From positions 1-35,450 of the forward strand of contig JBKPAJ010000209.1 in assembly GCA_046726375.1 (NCBI GenBank): a stretch of 35,450 nucleotides of DNA, in the 5' to 3' direction. This document shows, one piece after another, positions 32,251 through 35,450 of the stretch. Within the stretch, counting starts at the first letter, position 1; every line of letters begins with the position of its first letter. Both the position numbers and the translations under genes were made by a program. Source of the DNA: DASPWV01 sp046726375. Its GTDB lineage: Bacteria > Acidobacteriota > Vicinamibacteria > Vicinamibacterales > UBA2999. The notes beneath the pieces were generated by a model that worked only from the letters and a program-made list of their open reading frames with translations, made no database searches and had not been told where the DNA came from.

Positions 32251-32781
32251 TCAGAACACGCGCCCGTTCGGTACCGGCCACCACCGCAGTTGCACCTTGC
32301 CGATGATGTACTTCTTCGGCACGAAGCCCCAGTGACGGCTGTCGGAGCTGTTGTTGCGGTGATCCCCCATCACAAAGTAGTAGCCCTCCGGAATCACCTG
32401 CGGGCCCCAGTCATCGTGGCTGCGGTACTCGGGTGGGACGTATTCATCGCGCATCGGCACGTCATTGACATAGACGCGCCCGTCGACGATGCGGACGGTG
32501 TCGTTTTCTTCGGCAATCACCCGCTTGACGAACGACTTGTCGGGGTTGAGCGGGTAATACAGCATGACGATGTCGCCGCGCTGCGGCGCCGCGAGCCGGT
32601 ACGCGAGTTTGTTGACGATCAGGCGATCCTGATCGGCAAGCGTCGGCGCCATGCTCTGGCCTTCGACGCGCGCCACCTGGAAGCCGAAGGTCACGATCAG
32701 CGTGGCGTAGACGGCGGCCGAGGCCAGCGTTTTGACCCAAGCCACGAACTCGTCGCGCCAGATTTCGAGCCGGCGCATCAT
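32251..32781 (-). CDS. lepB: Signal peptidase I
   Basis: Cleaves Sec signal peptides at the outer face of the membrane. From ATG 32781 it is 176 residues: MMRRLEIWRDEFVAWVKTLASAAVYATLIVTFGFQVARVEGQSMAPTL. One membrane anchor is followed by the nucleophile Ser43 (EGQSMAPTL); the general base is Lys86 in SFVKRVIA; later boxes are GRVYVND and VMGDHRNNSSDSRHWGFVPKKYIIGKV. An in-frame GTG at 32853 and a frame reaching 33075 (overlapping the LytTR gene) are other starts; none has a clear ribosome site, but the membrane anchor follows this ATG. The 131 bases between the LytTR stop and this start show no clear promoter. It is probably read from the same messenger as the LytTR pair. Confidence 0.88.
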   Translation of the reverse strand: MMRRLEIWRDEFVAWVKTLASAAVYATLIVTFGFQVARVEGQSMAPTLADQDRLIVNKLAYRLAAPQRGDIVMLYYPLNPDKSFVKRVIAEENDTVRIVDGRVYVNDVPMRDEYVPPEYRSHDDWGPQVIPEGYYFVMGDHRNNSSDSRHWGFVPKKYIIGKVQLRWWPVPNGRVF

Positions 32782-32912
32782 GCTGGTTGACGAGTCGTCG
32801 ATTTCGATACGAATCGTGCCGGTGGCAGGGGAGGCTGGAACGGCTTCGAGCACCGGGTCGATGGTGCTGAACCTGGTCTCGAAACCAGCCAGCGGAGGCT
32901 GGATCTCGGTCC

Positions 32913-33686
32913 CTAGAGCTTCAGGTACTCCCGAAGGCGGCGTGTTTGCGACCGGCTCACCGGAATTTCCGTCGCCTTCGAATCCTTCATCCTGAGAATG
33001 TAGTTCCTGCTGAACCAAGGGACGATCTCCTTGATCTTGTTGATGTTGACCAGATGCGAGCGGTGGACCCGCCAAAACACATCGGGATCCAGCCTGGCCT
33101 GCAACTCGTCCAGGGTCCGGTAATTAGACGCGCCGGAGACCTGCCCGGTAACAATATTAATCGAATCCGGCGTAACCGAGGCATAGACCACGTCGTCGGC
33201 CTGAACCAGGACGATTCGTTCGTCGACTTTGACGGCTATCTGATTGCGCCGGTCTTTCTGGCTCGCCATCATCCGGACCAGCCGCTCCAACTGGTCCCCG
33301 AGCGGCTGTTCGCCGCGGCGTTTTCGCGCCCGCTGGAGGGCTTGTTCCAGGCGAGCCGCCTCAACAGGCTTCAGCACGTAGTCCACCGCGTTGACTTCGA
33401 ACGCCTCGATAGCCCGATGGTCGAACGCCGTGACGAAAATCACGGCCAGGTCGGTTCCGCTCTCGAGCAGCCGGCGCGCCACCTCAAAGCCGGTCAGCCC
33501 GGGCATCTGGACGTCGAGAAATGCGACGTCGGGCGTGAGCCGCGCGATGTCATCGAGGGCCTGCACGCCGTCGGCGGCCTGGGCGACCACGTCGACGCCC
33601 TCCAGGCGGCTCAACAGGAAACAGAGCTCCTCGCGAGCATGCTGCTCGTCGTCGGCAACAACGGCGGTGAGAGCAGGGGACGACAT
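32913..33686 (-). CDS. LytTR-family response regulator
   Basis: 257 residues. The receiver domain starts LTAVVADDEQHAREELCFLLSRLEG, phospho-acceptor Asp58 is in VAFLDVQMPGLTGFEVA, and Lys106 is in VDYVLKPVEAARL. The C-terminal LytTR DNA-binding domain spans about 150-257 (IAVKVDERIVLVQADDVVYASVTPDSINIVT..., DVFWRVHRSHLVNINKIKEIVPWFSRNYILRMKDSKATEIPVSRSQTRRLREYLKL). ATG 33686 shares one base with the stop of the sensor kinase (TGATG), so the two are co-translated; in-frame sequence up to 33938 lies inside the kinase gene and is not used. It is the cognate partner of the kinase. Confidence 0.92.
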   Translation of the reverse strand: MSSPALTAVVADDEQHAREELCFLLSRLEGVDVVAQAADGVQALDDIARLTPDVAFLDVQMPGLTGFEVARRLLESGTDLAVIFVTAFDHRAIEAFEVNAVDYVLKPVEAARLEQALQRARKRRGEQPLGDQLERLVRMMASQKDRRNQIAVKVDERIVLVQADDVVYASVTPDSINIVTGQVSGASNYRTLDELQARLDPDVFWRVHRSHLVNINKIKEIVPWFSRNYILRMKDSKATEIPVSRSQTRRLREYLKL

Positions 33687-35002
33687 CAGGCGGTGACTTG
33701 CTCTTCGGCGACGAGCACAGGGATTTCGAGATGCGCGCACGCGCCCTTGCCGGGCGAGCCTTTGAGCTCGACGCGGCCGGTTGCGCCGTAAATCACACGC
33801 AAGCGCTCGTGCACGTTGCTCAAGCCGATTCCGCTCGACATTGCCGTTTGCCGTCGCTCGTCGGAAATGCCAAGGCCGTCGTCCTCGACGTCGAGCACCA
33901 GCGTGTCGCCCTTGCGCTGGCTTCGCAGAGTAATGCACCCGAGGCCGACCTTGCGCGTCAGTCCGTGCTTGATCGAGTTTTCGACGAGCGGTTGCAGAAT
34001 CATGCTCGGCACGATGACGTCGAGCGTGTCGGGGGCGATCTCTTTCTGCACGCGCAGGCGCGGACCGAATCGAATCACCTCAATCGCGAGGTACTCGTCG
34101 ATTGACTCGAGCTCTTCGCGCAGCGTGACGAACTGTTCGTGGCTGCGCATCAGTTTGCGCAGCAACCCGGAGAGCTTTTGGATGACCGTACGCGCGGTTT
34201 CCGGCTCGGAGCGAATCAGCGACGACACGGACGTGAGTGTATTGAAGAGAAAGTGCGGATTGATCTGGCTCTTGAGCGCTTCGACCTTGGCTGCGAGCAG
34301 CAGCTTTTCCTGCTCCTGCACGCGATGCTCGATGCGCGCGTTGTTCCAGATCTTGATCGGAATCGCCACCGTCAGCACGGTGGCCACATACGTCGCAACG
34401 GTGAGCCACCATGACGGCGTTTCGAAATAAAAGATGCGATACACGCCGAAGCGCGTGCCAACGGCACGTCGAATGAACTCGAGCCCGATTGGCGCAAACA
34501 GCATCACGAGGTGACGGTTGACGCGCAGGTCGCGAATCGAACGCCACACCACCGTCGGCAGGCTCAACACGATGAACGGCGAGTAGGTCCAGATCTCCTC
34601 TTTGGGCGAGGCCTCGCGAATGCCGCCGCCCGCAAACCCGCAGCCTACGGCAAAGGGCACTGCGCCCCACTCGCCGGCAATGACAGCCGGCACCGCGATG
34701 ATGCCGCCGACGAGACCTCCGGTGTAAGGTCCCGCGATCAAGCCCGCGAGAAAGGCGCCTTCGAGCGTGAGATCCGCGGCGTCGTAATTCAGCAGGAGCC
34801 GCGAGACGACACCCATCGTGAGCGGGACGATGAGGCCGAGGGCAAAGGCGAGACGGTCGGGCCAGTCGCGGCGCTCGAAGATGAGGATGTGCCTGAAGCG
34901 CCGATACCTCACGAGCATCGTGGCGAGCGCGGCCATGATGGCGAGCTTGCCTACGAGCGTGGCCAGCAGAAACTGCTCGGCCGACAGGAACTTCGGCTGC
35001 AT
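33686..35002 (-). CDS. LytS-type sensor histidine kinase with membrane sensor
   Basis: 438 residues. About six to eight membrane segments fill residues 1-215 (LATLVGKLAIMAALATMLV, FALGLIVPLTMGVVSRLLL, GAFLAGLIAGPYTGGLVGGIIAVPAVIAG, PFIVLSLPTVVW, WWLTVATYVATVLTVAIPI), resembling the 5TMR-LYT sensor. A coiled region (EHRVQEQEKLLLAAKVEALKSQ) leads to the His_kinase domain with His250 in INPHFLFNTLTSVSSL. The ATP-binding part has LQPLVENSIKHG (Asn342), DVEDDGLGIS and GIGLSNVHERL. ATG 35002 starts 17 bases from nuoI. The gene forms a two-gene unit with the LytTR regulator. What it senses is unknown. Confidence 0.9.
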   Translation of the reverse strand: MQPKFLSAEQFLLATLVGKLAIMAALATMLVRYRRFRHILIFERRDWPDRLAFALGLIVPLTMGVVSRLLLNYDAADLTLEGAFLAGLIAGPYTGGLVGGIIAVPAVIAGEWGAVPFAVGCGFAGGGIREASPKEEIWTYSPFIVLSLPTVVWRSIRDLRVNRHLVMLFAPIGLEFIRRAVGTRFGVYRIFYFETPSWWLTVATYVATVLTVAIPIKIWNNARIEHRVQEQEKLLLAAKVEALKSQINPHFLFNTLTSVSSLIRSEPETARTVIQKLSGLLRKLMRSHEQFVTLREELESIDEYLAIEVIRFGPRLRVQKEIAPDTLDVIVPSMILQPLVENSIKHGLTRKVGLGCITLRSQRKGDTLVLDVEDDGLGISDERRQTAMSSGIGLSNVHERLRVIYGATGRVELKGSPGKGACAHLEIPVLVAEEQVTA

Positions 35003-35006
35003 CGGT

Positions 35007-35012
35007 TACAAT
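35007..35012 (+). promoter_or_regulatory. Possible -10 box TACAAT just upstream of nuoI
   Basis: TACAAT lies 7 bases before ATG 35020, so transcription would start near the ATG and the mRNA would be nearly leaderless, in keeping with the lack of a Shine-Dalgarno. I see no clear -35 box 17 bases further upstream. Confidence 0.3.
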
Positions 35013-35019
35013 TTAACGC

Positions 35020-35442
35020 ATGATTCGCCCGTTGATTGAAGGCTTCGCGCTCACCTTCCGGCATTTGTTCCGCGCCCCCGTCACCATCAATTATCCGGAC
35101 CAGAAAATGCCGATGTTCCCGAAATACCGCGGGAAACAAGTGCTGATGCGCGACGAAAACGGGCTTGAAAAGTGCGTGGCGTGCGGATTGTGTGCAGTTG
35201 CGTGCCCTGCCGACGCCATTTATCTCGAGGCGGAGGAGAATGACGGCAGCGTGATGGCCGGGCCGCGTTACGCCTCCGTGTACCAGATTCACAAGACGCG
35301 CTGCATCTTCTGCGGCTACTGCGAAGAGGCCTGCCCCGTCTCGGCGATCTTCATGGGCAAGGACTACGAGCTGTCGGTGTACAGCAAGGACGATTTCGTC
35401 TGGGACAAAGAGGAGCTGCTGGTCCCCGCGCCCACGAAGTAG
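35020..35442 (+). CDS. nuoI: NADH-quinone oxidoreductase subunit I (NuoI), two 4Fe-4S clusters
   Basis: 140 residues, a little shorter than many NuoI proteins but complete. The N-terminus MIRPLIEGFALTFRHLFRAPVTINYPDQ is characteristic. The two ferredoxin motifs are CVACGLCAVACP and CIFCGYCEEACPVSAI. It carries electrons through the peripheral arm of complex I toward quinone. It is divergent from the LytS kinase gene, with just 17 bases between starts. Only 8 bases follow its stop before the window ends, so other nuo genes may follow outside. Confidence 0.92.
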   Translation: MIRPLIEGFALTFRHLFRAPVTINYPDQKMPMFPKYRGKQVLMRDENGLEKCVACGLCAVACPADAIYLEAEENDGSVMAGPRYASVYQIHKTRCIFCGYCEEACPVSAIFMGKDYELSVYSKDDFVWDKEELLVPAPTK

Positions 35443-35450
35443 CCGCCCAG

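Overview
The window is GC-rich and looks like a chromosomal segment from an Acidobacteriota member, probably close to Vicinamibacteria. This rests on the family mix: two von Willebrand A proteins of the acidobacterial type, CarD, Rex, an OPT transporter and LytS/LytTR signalling. There is no rRNA or tRNA to settle taxonomy. Gene starts are often GTG or TTG, 4-base stop/start overlaps are common, and a few starts look leaderless.

Layout. 1-1286: the 3'-truncated end (cut by the window edge) of an IS110-family element whose upstream end may encode a bridge RNA. 1355-7444, minus strand: a DUF3096 peptide, then an operon-like run of an exported SAM methyltransferase, a membrane-anchored MutS-type ATPase, a HerA-like ATPase and a frameshifted asparaginase. 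7605-9496: carD with a good promoter and terminator, a PlsC acyltransferase and a convergent Hpt protein. 9671-14429: DUF4126 protein and two tandem 694-residue VWA proteins, all coupled by 4-base overlaps. 14472-16680: an unrecognised 533-residue gene with a strong Shine-Dalgarno, a very structured 5' region, and a palindromic repeat array. 16732-20212: a serine hydrolase, a fibronectin-III protein and its decayed paralogue. 20308-24690: a nearly mirror-symmetric block of two AAA+ enhancer-binding-type activators flanked by two receiver-like proteins that carry Glu where the phosphorylated Asp should be. 24831-28256: OPT transporter and a polytopic membrane protein. 28286-30472: rex, moaC and a 2-hydroxyacid dehydrogenase. 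30480-31266: a nonsense-interrupted four-helix-bundle (23S intervening-sequence type) gene between inverted repeat arms. 31264-35002: cation diffusion facilitator, signal peptidase I, LytTR regulator and LytS-type kinase. 35020-35442: NuoI.

Three families of short-unit repeats (units like GTTCAAA, GGAGATTT and GATGTGGC) recur in the spaces between genes. Each has at least one locus where arms face each other as an inverted repeat, and most begin within a few bases of a stop codon; one copy has been absorbed into the C-terminus of moaC. The best candidates for something undescribed are the 14472-16445 gene plus structured leader, the inverted-repeat-bounded four-helix-bundle cassette, and the paired activator/pseudo-receiver block. 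Three genes (asparaginase, FN3 paralogue, four-helix-bundle) carry disruptions; real decay cannot be separated from sequencing error here.
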